This document shows, one piece after another, positions 22,228 to 32,764 of a DNA stretch of 64,000 bases. Position 1 is the first letter of the stretch; every line of letters starts with the position of its first letter. This DNA is from Calonectria ilicicola. Its lineage: Eukaryota > Ascomycota > Sordariomycetes > Hypocreales > Nectriaceae. Where the stretch lies: assembly GCA_020809705.1 (NCBI GenBank), contig CP085832.1, positions 2,356,001 to 2,420,000 of the forward strand. Direction: 5' to 3'. Below the pieces are notes generated by a model. It made no database searches. It saw only the letters and a program-made list of their open reading frames with translations, and was not told where the DNA came from. The translations under genes were made by a program, and so were the position numbers.

Positions 22228-23371
22228 CTAAAAGATCGCCATCGCGGCGGGAGGCGATGCCACGCCGCCCGCTACATCTAACGGAACGCTGGTAAAGAAA
22301 AACGACCATTTTCCTTTCCTCCGACACTTATCAGCCAGTACCTCCAGATCAAAGCTTTCCCCTATTGGCATTCCCCAGCCGCTTAGAAATACCTCATGCA
22401 TACTAACACCATGTGGCCTAGGACTGGGCCATGCCTCGTAAGCAACTGTGTCACTGCCCACGGCTGCAAACAAATTATCCCAATGCCAGCGAATGGATTC
22501 CTCGCTGGCCTCAACACCGCAAGAAGATCGGACAGGTCGGCGTGGCAGTGCCGCCTGACCCTCTGCAGAAAGTGCGCGATACGCCGCAAGCCAGCCTGTC
22601 CGAATCAGCAGTATATCCCCTGGTAGAAATTGAACTCCCTGTGTGCTGGCCACGGCCAAGAGTTGACTAAGAGGAATTGAATGGCAAGAGAATGGGTCAA
22701 TCTTAATGTCTTGCTCTAGAGCCCATGAGAACCAATCTAGCAGCACACCACGGCCCGTTATCGTTTTGCGGGCCATATCTGAGTTCTAAATGTCAATTAT
22801 CTCTTCCTACGGAAATGAAAAACCTCTTGCTCACTGTGAATTCCCAATTTCCCATTTGCTTGCGGGCCCGTTATATCTCCTTGCGTCACACCGTTGTAGT
22901 ATTGCAGGGTGGTCTGGTATGGATAATGGCGGAGCCCATCCCAATGACTCGAGCCCTGAGTATTTATGTCTAGCTTGCAATCCCTCATATCAGCTTCTAG
23001 CTGCCCCAGATAATTCACTATACTCACTTCATCATCGTTAGCATGACCTTTGGCAATAATGTGATGAGAACACGGCTTGCGAACCGGGTTCATTGGTTGG
23101 ATAAATGCATTGAGGAGTAGACTAGCCAAGGAACATTAGCCCGGAAGCTCTTCGGAATGACATAGGTTACTAACTTCAAGGCAACGGTCTCCCCTGAAAT
23201 TATTTCAGATGCAGCTTTCTTGACTACATCAGGCGTAAGGAGATTCAGTGTGCCCAACTCATCCTGGTCGCCCCACAAGCCCCAGGCTGACAGAGGAGGG
23301 TCGCCTGGGCGAAGTGGCAACGCGGAGAAGTCCAGATGCGACCGGAATTCGAGCCTCTCTTTGTGATCCAT
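22228..23371 (-). CDS. Metal-dependent cyclase/hydrolase family protein (PF04199-like, kynurenine-formamidase fold)
   Basis: Predicted cytosolic metal-dependent amidase/lactonase-type enzyme, 344 aa. Exons are 23371-23175, 23121-22835 and 22778-22228. Intron 23122-23174 uses donor GTTAGT and a GCTAATG branch; intron 22779-22834 uses GTGAGC...CTCAG. With these the family sequence is continuous: WGDQDELGTLNLLTP, GETVALNLLLNAFIQPMNP, then the metal-binding stretch INTQGSSHWDGLRHYPYQ. After that come ITGRGVLLDW, FLPGDILLIRTGWLAAY, GVEASEESIRWHWDN and HEVFLSGWGMPIGE. The His/Asp pattern S-H-W-D-G-L-R-H replaces the bacterial H-x-G-T-H-x-D-x-x-x-H core, as in fungal members. It is divergent from a sugar-type MFS gene. 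The substrate is unknown; ring opening of a cyclic amide or lactone would suit a catabolic cluster. Confidence 0.9.
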
Positions 23372-24064
23372 GATGAAAAATATTTTGGCTGCAGCGAATA
23401 ACTCACAACTTCCAAATTCTGGACATCATCATAATGCTACCTTTGTACTTCAGCTTGACACAAGTTGCCGAAATGCCGAAACCACGGAATCTCCCCTACA
23501 CCAACAAGTCTAAGTGGAGTGGGGTCTCGGCATCTTGCCGATACGCCATTATGGGCATCACGACAAGGGCTTCTCGCACAGCCAACAGGCGTGCCAAAAC
23601 TCCATGTTTTTTTTCGATACTCTTTTTGGCAACACGTATGACCTCTTAGAGAGGACTAATTAAATGTTGTTCTCAAAAGGAGGGGAAACTGAACGCGAGA
23701 ACCGAAACATCCAATGAGCGACTGAAAGTAGTGTTCAGGATAAAACACTACCCATCAGTAGCCAATCTCAATCTCGGCTTTCATTTTGGAATAGACAGCG
23801 GTTTCTGAATATTCTTGTTTCACATATGCAACTGAGTCTTCATATTCCGTAATATTTTCTCACCTTTATCAATTTAGCTGCGGGGATGGGACGTTCATCT
23901 TCACTTCGCCACAAGCCCCACGGGGCTCCAGATGGATTAGTCTGATAACTCCACGGGGTCGACGCAAGAGCGGGTCTGCTGAACGAAGTTCATAAATGAC
24001 CGGTCTGGCTTCGTTATTTCTTTGCGTCCACTCTCTAAGCACCAAACTTCCGACCTCTGGCACC
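23372..24064. promoter_or_regulatory. Divergent promoter with two TCGGYATY sites
   Basis: This is a 693 bp spacer between the cyclase (leftward) and the sugar-porter gene (rightward). It holds TCGGCATT on the minus strand at 23472-23479 and TCGGCATC on the plus strand at 23527-23534. These belong to the same octamer that is repeated six times in the 28443-28540 array. A CGG core is typical of Zn2Cys6 binding sites. Confidence 0.6.
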
Positions 24065-25751
24065 ATGATTCGAGCCACAAACACCCCTTTCGGTGTCCAA
24101 GGCGCCGCCCTACATCATCTTCAAATCGCATTGATCGTGGCACCATCTTTCATCCTATACGGTTATAACCAAGCAAACCTCGGAGGATTGATCAAGCTGC
24201 AGGATTGGGTACACACCTTTCCACAAATCGACACTGTCAATAAAAATGGAGACTCTGGCGACCAAAAGTCTACTCTCCAAGGCTTTACTGTTGCCACCTT
24301 CGTCGTGGGAGCTGTTCTGGGCGCTGCTTCGTGTTGTTGGGCTGGCGATAGGTTCGGTCGACGAAATTGCGTCTTCACAGCCAGTCTATGCACCCTAATT
24401 GGTGTATTGCTTGAAATGTCTGCTTTCCATATCGCTCATTTGATGGTAGGAAGAGTAATTATCGGCTTCGGTGCTGGTATGCTTACTTCCGTCGTACCTG
24501 TATGGCAGTCGGAGACATCTCCCCCACACACCAGAGGCAAGCACGTGGTCTTGGATGGTGTATTTTTAGCGCTGGGCTACGTGTTGGAGTCATGGATCAA
24601 TCTTGCATTCTATCAGTTCCCTGCGGGACCAGTAACCTGGCGCGCTCCCATCGCTGTTGCCGCCTTCTTTTCCGTTGTCTTGATGCTTTCGGTCTACACA
24701 TTCCCCGAATCGCCGCGTTGGTTAGCTCTCAAAAACCGCCATTCAGAGGCTAGAACAGTGATCTCCCTATTTCGCGATCTCCCAGAGAATTCTATCGAAG
24801 TAGATGCTGAACTCTCCAACATCGAGATGTTACTTGAGGACACGAGACAACAAAGTGTCAAGTTGACGGACATGTTTAAGTCAAGCGAGGATAAACTCCT
24901 CTATAGGTTTCTTCTCTGTATTATACTACAATTTTACCCTCAATTGTCGTGAGTACCGCCCAATTCCCACAAATTGGCTGAGCTAAACGGTTTGAAGAGG
25001 GAGCAATCTCATTAGTGTTTACGCTACGATCCTTTTTCAAGACAATCTCCAAATGGATGCTCAACTATCGAGGGTTTTATCTGGCAGTGTTCTCACTTGG
25101 AAATTCCTCTCATGTTTCGTGGCATTTTTTACAATTGACCGGTTTGGGCGACGAGCATGCTTTATGGTTAGCGGCGCAGGAATGTCGGCATGCATGCTAG
25201 CAATGGCAATTGCTACTTCCTATCCGGCATCAAATAACGCTGCACAGATTGCCTCCGCTTTCTTCATATTTTTGTTCAATTTTTTCGTTCCAATTGGTTT
25301 CCTTGGGGCCAATTTCTTGTACTGCGCGGAAGTGGCACCTCCTCGGCTGCGGATGGCCATTTCATCTATTGCTACAGCTAATCACTGGCTCTGGTATGTC
25401 TTGATTTCACAAAAAGAAAATATGTATCATTTATTTCTGACTATTCGACTTTGCAGGAACTTTGTTATTGTCATGGTAACACCTGTGGCGCTCGACTCCC
25501 TTGGCTACAAATACTACATCATTTTCGCGTCTGTGGCTTGTACGATTGCCCCAGTGATATATCTATTTTATCCGGAAACCAACGGTCGTAACTTGGAAGA
25601 GATTGACCTTATGTTTAAGGAATCGCCGTCTGCATTTGCGACCGTGAGGTTTGCGAATAAGCGACAAGCTGAAATGATGCAAGGAGGGCTTGGTTGTGAA
25701 AAGTTTGAGGGTCAAGTGAAGCATTTGGAACGTAGCATTGAAAATGAATAG
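24065..25751 (+). CDS. MFS transporter, sugar porter family
   Basis: Plasma-membrane permease of the sugar porter family, 524 aa. The start at 24065 (context caccATGa) is preferred over an in-frame upstream ATG at 23996. Exons are 24065-24948, 24998-25393 and 25457-25751, with introns 24949-24997 and 25394-25456. The second intron is 63 nt, so retention would not break the frame. Family signatures are GDRFGRRN, PESPRWLALKNR, the second DRFGRRACF and PETNGRNLEEIDLMF near the C-terminus. The restored junction GSNLISVYATILFQDNLQ matches the conserved helix 7 region. Twelve hydrophobic segments can be followed. The N-terminal stretch YGYNQANLGGLI is the usual helix 1 motif. The substrate could be a sugar, polyol, quinate-like acid or the compound degraded by the neighbouring enzymes. 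Confidence 0.92.
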
Positions 25752-26396
25752 AATTTCAATATATGGCTATGGATACCGAAGCAGAATCGGTTCCGGCCCT
25801 CTTGGTAGACACAAAGGGAAGAAATAGCGCATACAAAATCCAAAAGTAGGACACATGCATGAATAGAATTTGGAAAATTCCAGTCTCAAACCTAGCACCA
25901 GTTTCGTGCGTTAATACTCAAGATATCCCTTCATACCACAATACTAGTCTAAATCAATATGCTTGGTGGGATTACGGCTTGCTGGTGCTAATTGAGGTTT
26001 GCTACTGTGGGTATGGGTCCTACCATATGGCGGTAGGACACCACTTAGCAACCTGCAGGGTGGTGGGTCTTCAATTCTAACAAATACGCAAAATTAAAGT
26101 CCAGTAACAAATAAAGAAATAGAAATATGGCTACCAAAAGTCAGCCTATTGATCTGACCTCACTTCTGAATTTTGTTATCTGCCTAGGTCCACCGTAGAA
26201 ACCATTGCTAGTAGTCTCATTCACTAGCTTCAAAATATTTCACCATGGAATCGAAATTAAATTACACGATTTAATTGTCAAAAACACAGCATTGAAGGCC
26301 GGGATCCTAAACTATGAGAAACCCTACCACCATGAATTGCACATATGCGTTGTTCAGTGGTAGTAATTTATTGCGTAAAACTCATAGTTCCTTGCT
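25752..26396. other. Intergenic region between convergent transporter genes
   Basis: 3' flanks of the two MFS genes. It holds a long imperfect hairpin at 25990-26075, listed separately; nothing else is recognisable. Confidence 0.5.
25990..26075. repeat. Long imperfect inverted repeat
   Basis: Nested arms pair: AATTGA (25990-25995) with TCAATT (26070-26075), AGGTTTGCTACTGTGG with CCACTTAGCAACCT, and a perfect inner stem GTCCTACC/GGTAGGAC (26017-26024 and 26032-26039) around a 7 nt loop. It could be a miniature element remnant or a transcript-end hairpin serving both convergent genes. Confidence 0.5.
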
Positions 26397-28073
26397 TCAT
26401 AGCACGTAACGGTACATTGGATGAGCATCACCAACATCGGCAATGTTCTCGGGAATATGATCGATGTCACTCTTTCCATGCTTCAGATCGCGTTGCCGAT
26501 TTTGCCAAAGGAGGCTCAGACTGAGAACAGCAGCAACAAGGGCAGCCAGCAAAAGGACCCCGCAACAAATCCACATACCCTTCTCATAATAAGGACCTGA
26601 GCTTTTGGGGAAAATTCTCGCTCCCAAAATCGGACCGCACTGCCCGACCATACCGAAAATTGCAAGCCCGGCTCCACGCTTCGATGATGAGCCTTGGTTA
26701 TCTGTAACCCATGTAAATGTAAGCGCAACGGCAGGAAACACACCGGCGCATACTAGGAAAGTCGCAAAATAGCGTACACTAGTGGTGTGAACTGTAGCCA
26801 GAATAATGTATCCTGCAGCTCCAGCTATGCTAAAGATGATGACAAATATACCACGTTTCTGTACCTTGTCGGAGAGAAAGCTGCTTGAAACACAGACCAC
26901 AAAAGCTGCCAGGTAAGGACAAGCTGATAAGCCTTGCGCTTTTAGAGAAGTGTAACCCATAGATTGCAAGATTGTAGGCAGGTAGGCGGGCAAAGAGCCA
27001 AAGGCAGTGTTGAGGCAGAAGATGATAATGGCTTGGAGGTAGTTTTTGTAGTCATAAAATGCCGCAAAGACTTGTTTGAAGTTTAATTTGCCCTGTTCAT
27101 CTTGTCCTCTAGCCTTTACTGCACGCGAAGCGATGATTTCATTTCCTCGGTCAGACAAAAAGACACACTGGCCCGGAGAGGCTGGTAGGTATATATAAGC
27201 CAAAACTGCAAGAAACAAAGTCGGGATGCCCTCTGTTAGAAATTTTGGTTAGCAGATGCCGATGCAGCGTTTAAATTCAAGGCGTACCGATAATAAAAAG
27301 AAGTTGCCAATTTGCAATGCTCGTGCTCGCGTGGACAATGCCGTAAGCTAGTGCTGAAGCAAAACAGTTTGCCAAGGGCGAAAAGGAAATGAAAAGACCG
27401 TATCGTAGACCCATCTCTCGGCGATGGTAAAAAAACGTCATGTAAAGAGCGACAGCGGGGACAAACCCAGCTTCGAATGCGCCAATGAGGAAGCGGAGCG
27501 TCATCATTCCAGCGAAGCTGGTGGCACCCGCCTGAATCATACTCATCGATCCCCATCCGAAGGCCATGATGCCGGTCCAAATGCGCAAGGGAACAAATTT
27601 CCAAACCAATATAAGCTGTCTTGTGTTAGATGATGTCAAAGGTTCGAAACTCAATCCAATACTTACCCAGTGAAAAACAATATACCCAATATAATAGCTA
27701 GTGACGATCCATGAATAGTCATCCGATGTGATGCCCCATCCTTTTCCCATCCCAGCGGTGTATGCATTTCCAATATTTCCTCGGTCGATATAAGATACAA
27801 GATAGAGAAATCCGAGCCTATCTACCATGTTAAAAAAACGAACTAATGGATAGTAACATAAGCGAGAAAATCGTACATTGGAATAAGACAAATGTCGAGC
27901 TTTCTGACTGCTTTTCGTTCTTCCTCTGGTGTCCAAGTGATGGCGTCCGTACGCTCATGCTTCAAACCATCTTCAATATCGTTGATGTCAGATTTGACCA
28001 TCTGATGTTCAAAATGGGAAGCGTCAGTATGCTGCGCCATCTTGACGTTTGTTTCGGCAGCTTGGGAGACCAT
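26397..28073 (-). CDS. MFS transporter, anion:cation symporter (Dal5/Tna1-like)
   Basis: Plasma-membrane permease for organic anions such as allantoate, nicotinate or other carboxylates (family knowledge), 503 aa. Exons are 28073-27877, 27817-27667, 27615-27288 and 27232-26397, with introns 27818-27876, 27616-27666 and 27233-27287. Splicing joins KLDICLIPMLGFLYLVSYIDRGNIGNA, the typical first-helix motif of this family, and later FIIEGIPTLFLAVLAYIYLP. The helix 4-5 stretch RFLIGAFEAGFVPAVALYMTFFYHRREMGLR is also diagnostic. An alternative start is the in-frame ATG at 28040. It shares a divergent promoter with the AtuA fusion gene that contains six TCGGYATY copies. This suggests it imports the substrate of that enzyme. 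Confidence 0.92.
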
Positions 28074-28695
28074 GGTTCTTGGCTGTATTTGCAGAAGTCA
28101 GCCTGGGCCTGCCTGTGTTTCTATAGGAGAAAAGCAGTGGGATAATTCAAGCTCCTGGCATTTTATGTTGAATATCGCCACAATTTAAACTCCAGCACAC
28201 TCCAAACCAAGTTGGAGAATCTGGGGAAGCAGGCGGGGAATCTCAACCCCTGTTTAACCGTAATCGTCATGGTTAACTCATGGCCAATGGTCTAGGCCCT
28301 TTTGATTTGTTGGCTAGTCCCACGGAATTTTTCTGTATGGTTTGCACCCGTCTTGTGTAAAGGCCGAATTCAGGTGAACGCAATCTCACTGAGAGCGTGT
28401 CAGCTGATTTCCCAGCTTCGACTGCACGCATGACTCCGCAGCTCGGCATCAATACCGACCAGTGCTCGGTATTCTAACCAATGCTTCGGCATTTTTTTAC
28501 TAGCGCTTCGGTATTCATCTGACTAAGCCGCCTCGGTATCAGCCAGATTTCTGGCCAGTAAATGAACACCTTGGGGATGACATAGATCTTTCCGAAATAG
28601 GGCATGATCGATTCATCAAAAGCTCGCATATTAAGTGTGCGGGGGCCAATTCATCCTGTCTGATCAACCTATCACCATACGGGCAAATCGCCAAG
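28074..28695. promoter_or_regulatory. Divergent promoter of the Dal5-like MFS and AtuA-fusion genes
   Basis: 622 bp between two start codons. Besides the octamer array at 28443-28540, nothing else stands out. Confidence 0.6.
28443..28540. promoter_or_regulatory. Array of six TCGGYATY elements (candidate Zn2Cys6 operator)
   Basis: Copies: 28443-28450 TCGGCATC (+), 28451-28458 AATACCGA (minus-strand copy), 28466-28473 TCGGTATT (+), 28486-28493 TCGGCATT (+), 28508-28515 TCGGTATT (+), 28533-28540 TCGGTATC (+). Four are preceded by CT or CTT. Six copies in 98 bp is far above the expected rate for this degenerate octamer. It lies 155-253 bp upstream of the AtuA-fusion start. Confidence 0.7.
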
Positions 28696-31600
28696 ATGTC
28701 AACAATTCCCCCCACAAACGGGCATAATGCCGTGGAGTTCAATATCCTTACGCCGAATGCCATGCTTGGTTATGGTTTCAATGCGGACCATTTTCAGTAT
28801 GGTATCGAGAAATATCAGCCAGCTGCTATTATCGTGGATAGTGGCTCTACCGATGGCGGGCCCTACAAACTAGGGATGGGCAAAATGACATGTGGTCGTG
28901 GGTCTTATGTCCGAGACTTGGAGCCCATTCTTGCTGCCTGCTTTCATCGCAAGATCAAAGTTCTGATCGGTTCTGTCGGTGGCGATGGTAGCAACAAGCA
29001 TGTCGAAGAAATTTTGTCTATCGTCACCGAAATTTCTGACCGGCAAGGCTACACATTTAAAATTGCGACGATAGAAGCTGGAATGGATAGGGACTTGATC
29101 AAGTCCAGAATAGTGGACGGTCGAGTTGGTCCTTGTGGTCCTGTTGAGCCCCTCACCGCTAAAGCCGTTGATGCTGCTGTTGATGTTGTGGCCCAGATTG
29201 GTGCAGAGCCGTAAGTTACAGACGACAACTCAAATACTCAGTTCACAAATTAATTATTCTATGCAGATTTATTAAGGCTCTGAAACAAGACCCCGACATC
29301 ATCCTCGGAGGTCGATGTTATGACCCCGCACCATTTGCCGCCTTCAGCATCTCGCGTGGAGTTCTTCCTGATGTTGCTTGGCACATGGGCAAAATTATGG
29401 AATGCGGTGGCATCTGCGCGGTTCCCAAGGGCCGGTCGATGATCGCCACAATGAGAAGGGATTCATTCGACTTGACTCCTTTGTCTCCGGCTGAAAGGTG
29501 TACACCTCTTTCAGTGGCTGCTCATACACTTTACGAAAAGACCCGACCCGATCGCCTTCCTGGTCCGGGAGGTGTTCTGGACCTTAATGACGCCAAGTAC
29601 GAGCAAGTCACGGAAAAGACTTGTCGCGTTTCGGGCGCAAGGTTCATCAAAACACCTTATCAAGTTAAACTTGAGGGCGTGGAGCATCTTGGGTACCGAA
29701 CTATATTCATTGGCGGAATCAGAGATCCCATTTTGATCAGTCAAATTGATGATTTCTTAGAAAGGGTTCGGCAGTACTCGCACAACCTATTTCCTGAGCT
29801 TGACAAATCCGAGCAATGCCGGCTCATATACCATGTGTATGGGAAAAATGGAGTCATGGGCCCCCTTGAACCTACTACTTCTGATCCTCATGAGATTGCC
29901 GTTTTCGGTGAAGTCGTGGCTCCCACATCAGAGTTGTCTCACACCATCGCCAACAATGTGCGCGCATCCATCTTGCATTTTGCCTACTCCGGTCAAATGG
30001 CAACAACAGGAAACTTCGCCAGTCCACTATCTCCTCACGAACAAGATGCGGGCGCTGTGTTCAAATTTAGTCTTTACCATCTTGTGGACCTCAGCGAAGG
30101 TGAAGAGGTTTCATTGTTCCCGATCAAGATTTCTACGATTGGCTCTGAATCTTCTTCAGCAACGTCTTTGCCCAAACTAAGTGATGAGCTTTTCAAGGAA
30201 CTTGAAAATGGAGAATTGACTCCTATGTCTATAAAGAAGGTGCCTAGTGGTGAAGCAAAACTCAGTGAACTCGCTCGAATCATTCGGTCTAAGAACTCGG
30301 GCCCATTTGAGATGACGTTTGACGTCATGTTTGATCAACTCGATGTATACCAACGTGTAAAAGCTGCCAATGTCCTCACGAACGAAACCATCAAGCGTCT
30401 TTATCGTGTCAAGGATGAAGATATTCTAACGAATATGTACTTTGACCCGGCGCTCGCTTGGAAGTGCACAGTTAAACGGCCATGGGCTCAAGGCAGTGTT
30501 GGAGAGCGCGATACTTTGGGAACCCAACAGCACGCACCACTCCTAGATATCGTTGTTCCCATCACGCAAGTCAACCACATCAACGGCACAAATGGCAGTA
30601 CAAAAATGAACGGTGCCAAAGTCTCTGTTGCCATGAACCGGCAAAGTTTCGGAGCAAGAGATGTCATAGAAGAAATTTGGACCAATCTTAAGCTTCCGTC
30701 CTCAGCTTTGGATGCCGTGAATCTCACGGGCAATGATTTACCGGCACTTCCCTCATCTTACAAAATTGGCATTCTCGCCCAAAGTTCAATTGGTCTAGTA
30801 GCCCTTGCTGCTTCTCAGATTCACGCCCTTAGAAACAGTATTTCCGTGCCCAAGATCGAGGTTCCTCTCGATCATGCCGCGGTTGAGTTCAAGTCTGAGA
30901 GACTTTACATCCTCGATGGAAAGCCCGCCCCGTCACCTTGGGGTCCCATCGGAGGTCTCCATAAAACATCCGATGGCCACGTCCGCGTCCATGACTCGTT
31001 TCCTAATCACGCTCATGGTATTTTGGACATCATGAATCTGCCAGCTACTGCCACCAGAGAACAGCTAGCTGAGAAGATTGTTGATTGGGCAAGCATTGAC
31101 CTGGAAAATGTAGCCACCGTAGAAGGAAAGGTCGCTACATACGCACTCAGATCATACCGCCAGTGGGACTCTCTGCCACAGTCAAAGGCAATTAGCAATA
31201 TGCCAATCAGTATCAAACAGATTTCTCCAAATGGAACCAAAGGCTTACCTGAGACAATGGTGTCCGGAAATTCCAAATGTTTGAGGGGTCTTCGAGTTCT
31301 GGAGATGAGTCGCGTCATCGCGGCCCCGTTGTCGGGAAAGACCCTTGCTGCTCATGGTGCCGACGTCATCTGGGTCACTTCACCTAATCTACCAGACCTT
31401 CCCACAATGGACCGCGATTTTGGTCGTGGGAAGCGAACGGTACAGTTGGACATTCATAATCCGTCTGACAAGGAACGTCTTCTGGAACTCATCAGGACTT
31501 GTCATGTCTTTGTTCAAGGCTTTAGGCCAGGAAGTCTCGCCAGCTACGGTCTCACACCCGAGGAGTTGGTTCAGATCAACCCAAATATCATCATCGCCAA

Positions 31601-32072
31601 CATGTCGGCATTTGGTCCAAGCGGACCATGGGCAAGTCGTCGGGGATTCGATTCCCTTGTCCAAACCTGTTCGGGAATGAATGTTTCAGAAGCAGAACAT
31701 GCTGGAAAAGGTGAGGCAGCACGTCCCACACCATGCCAGGCTCTTGATCACGGTGGCGGGTACATGTTGGCGGCTGGCATTGTTGCTGCTCTCTACCGAC
31801 GCGCTATTGACGGCGGGTCCTGGCAAGTAGATGTCTCCCTTGCTGGTGTCATGAAATATCTACGTAGCTTAGGTCAGTATCCCGGAGCAACAGGATTTGA
31901 GTGCAACGACTACACCAAGCCTGCGGATATTCCCTCAGAGTTCATCGAGTCGCGATCCACTGGCTTTGGAAGAATGGAAGCCATTCGTCACAGCGCTAAA
32001 ATCGAGGGCTGCGAAGTAGGGTGGGACATTATGCCTCGACCACTTGGTTCTGATGTGCCGGAGTGGCTTTGA
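28696..32072 (+). CDS. AtuA - DUF4387 - CaiB/BaiF (family III CoA-transferase) fusion protein
   Basis: A 1106 aa multidomain protein; exon 28696-29210 joins 29267-32072 across a GT-AG intron (29211-29266). Residues about 10-470 form an AtuA-type (acyclic terpene utilisation, former DUF1446) domain: ILTPNAMLGYGFN, VLIGSVGGDGSNKHVEEI, IILGGRCYDPAPFAAF and DVAWHMGKIMECGG. Residues about 504-600 match DUF4387: LARIIRSKNSGPFEMTF through GTQQHAPLLDIVVP. After an Asn/Thr/Gly linker, residues about 630-1106 form a family III CoA-transferase: SPWGPIGGLHKTSDGHVRVHDSFPNH, LRGLRVLEMSRVIAAPLSG and RRGFDSLVQTCSGMNVSEAEH. The presumed catalytic Asp is 999 in PCQALDHGGGYML. AtuA and DUF4387 proteins are often encoded side by side in bacteria; here all three lie in one frame. 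A role in activating an organic acid to its CoA ester for breakdown is inferred. Confidence 0.9.
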
Positions 32073-32764
32073 TGATAAAAAGTCACCTGCAGCGAATGCC
32101 AGACAAAGTTTGAATAGGTCTACGCTTTACACAATTAGGAGAATAGAATAGTTGAAATCAAATTGCAAAACAAATCATTATAAAGCTTTAGGGAAGTGGT
32201 TTTGCGTTCTTCATCCCTTGTCTGTAATGAGGCGCATATAATTTCCTGATGGTGAGCATCAGATCACATACGACCATAGCTCTTAGAAAATACGGGATCC
32301 CATCAAGAACTTATCTACCAAATATTGACCTCTATTTACGGAGTCCATATTACGAGGCCAAAACAGGAAGAAAGATAGAGCAACACCACCCATTGTTCTT
32401 CGTTCGTGTATAAAAAGGTAAGAGCTCAGGCCGATGGTCTAGGGGAAACTTTGTGTCTATATGAACTATACAATAGCAATTTGGCGATCAATTTAATAAG
32501 AAGAACGGATACCTCCAATCAGCAGTTTCCCTATAGGGTAAGCGGAGGGACTAGGAGACTCGATTTCCCAATGAAAGGAACAAAGGGATAGTACGGAATA
32601 GTGAAAAATGTTTGTCTGATTCGATGCCAAAATTTTGCGATCAACGGGCCGTTCAGCGGTGAGTTAGTTGAGATTAAGAAGGATCCAAGGCCTCGCGTCA
32701 GAGGTGTCTACTTCCAAGTATTAGACTTGTAAACCTATGCGATTGGTCTCTCAATCGTTGGGTA
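32073..32764. other. Intergenic region between convergent genes
   Basis: 3' flanks of the AtuA-fusion and coiled-coil genes. It holds the 5S-derived repeat copy at 32263-32340. No other feature. Confidence 0.5.
32263..32340 (+). repeat. 5S rRNA-derived dispersed repeat, copy 1
   Basis: From 32266, ACATACGACCATAG and then GAAAA...CGGGATCCC match the first ~40 nt of a Eurotiales 5S rRNA as I remember it. The sequence then departs from 5S and continues in a way shared with copy 2 at 34850-34927, up to about position 32335. Confidence 0.65.

Noticed and set aside
23090..23150. Apparent frameshift in the cyclase gene at the end of its first open frame
   Set aside because: A GTTAGT donor 53 nt upstream with a GCTAATG branch and CTAG acceptor restores the conserved sequence, so it is an intron and not a lesion.
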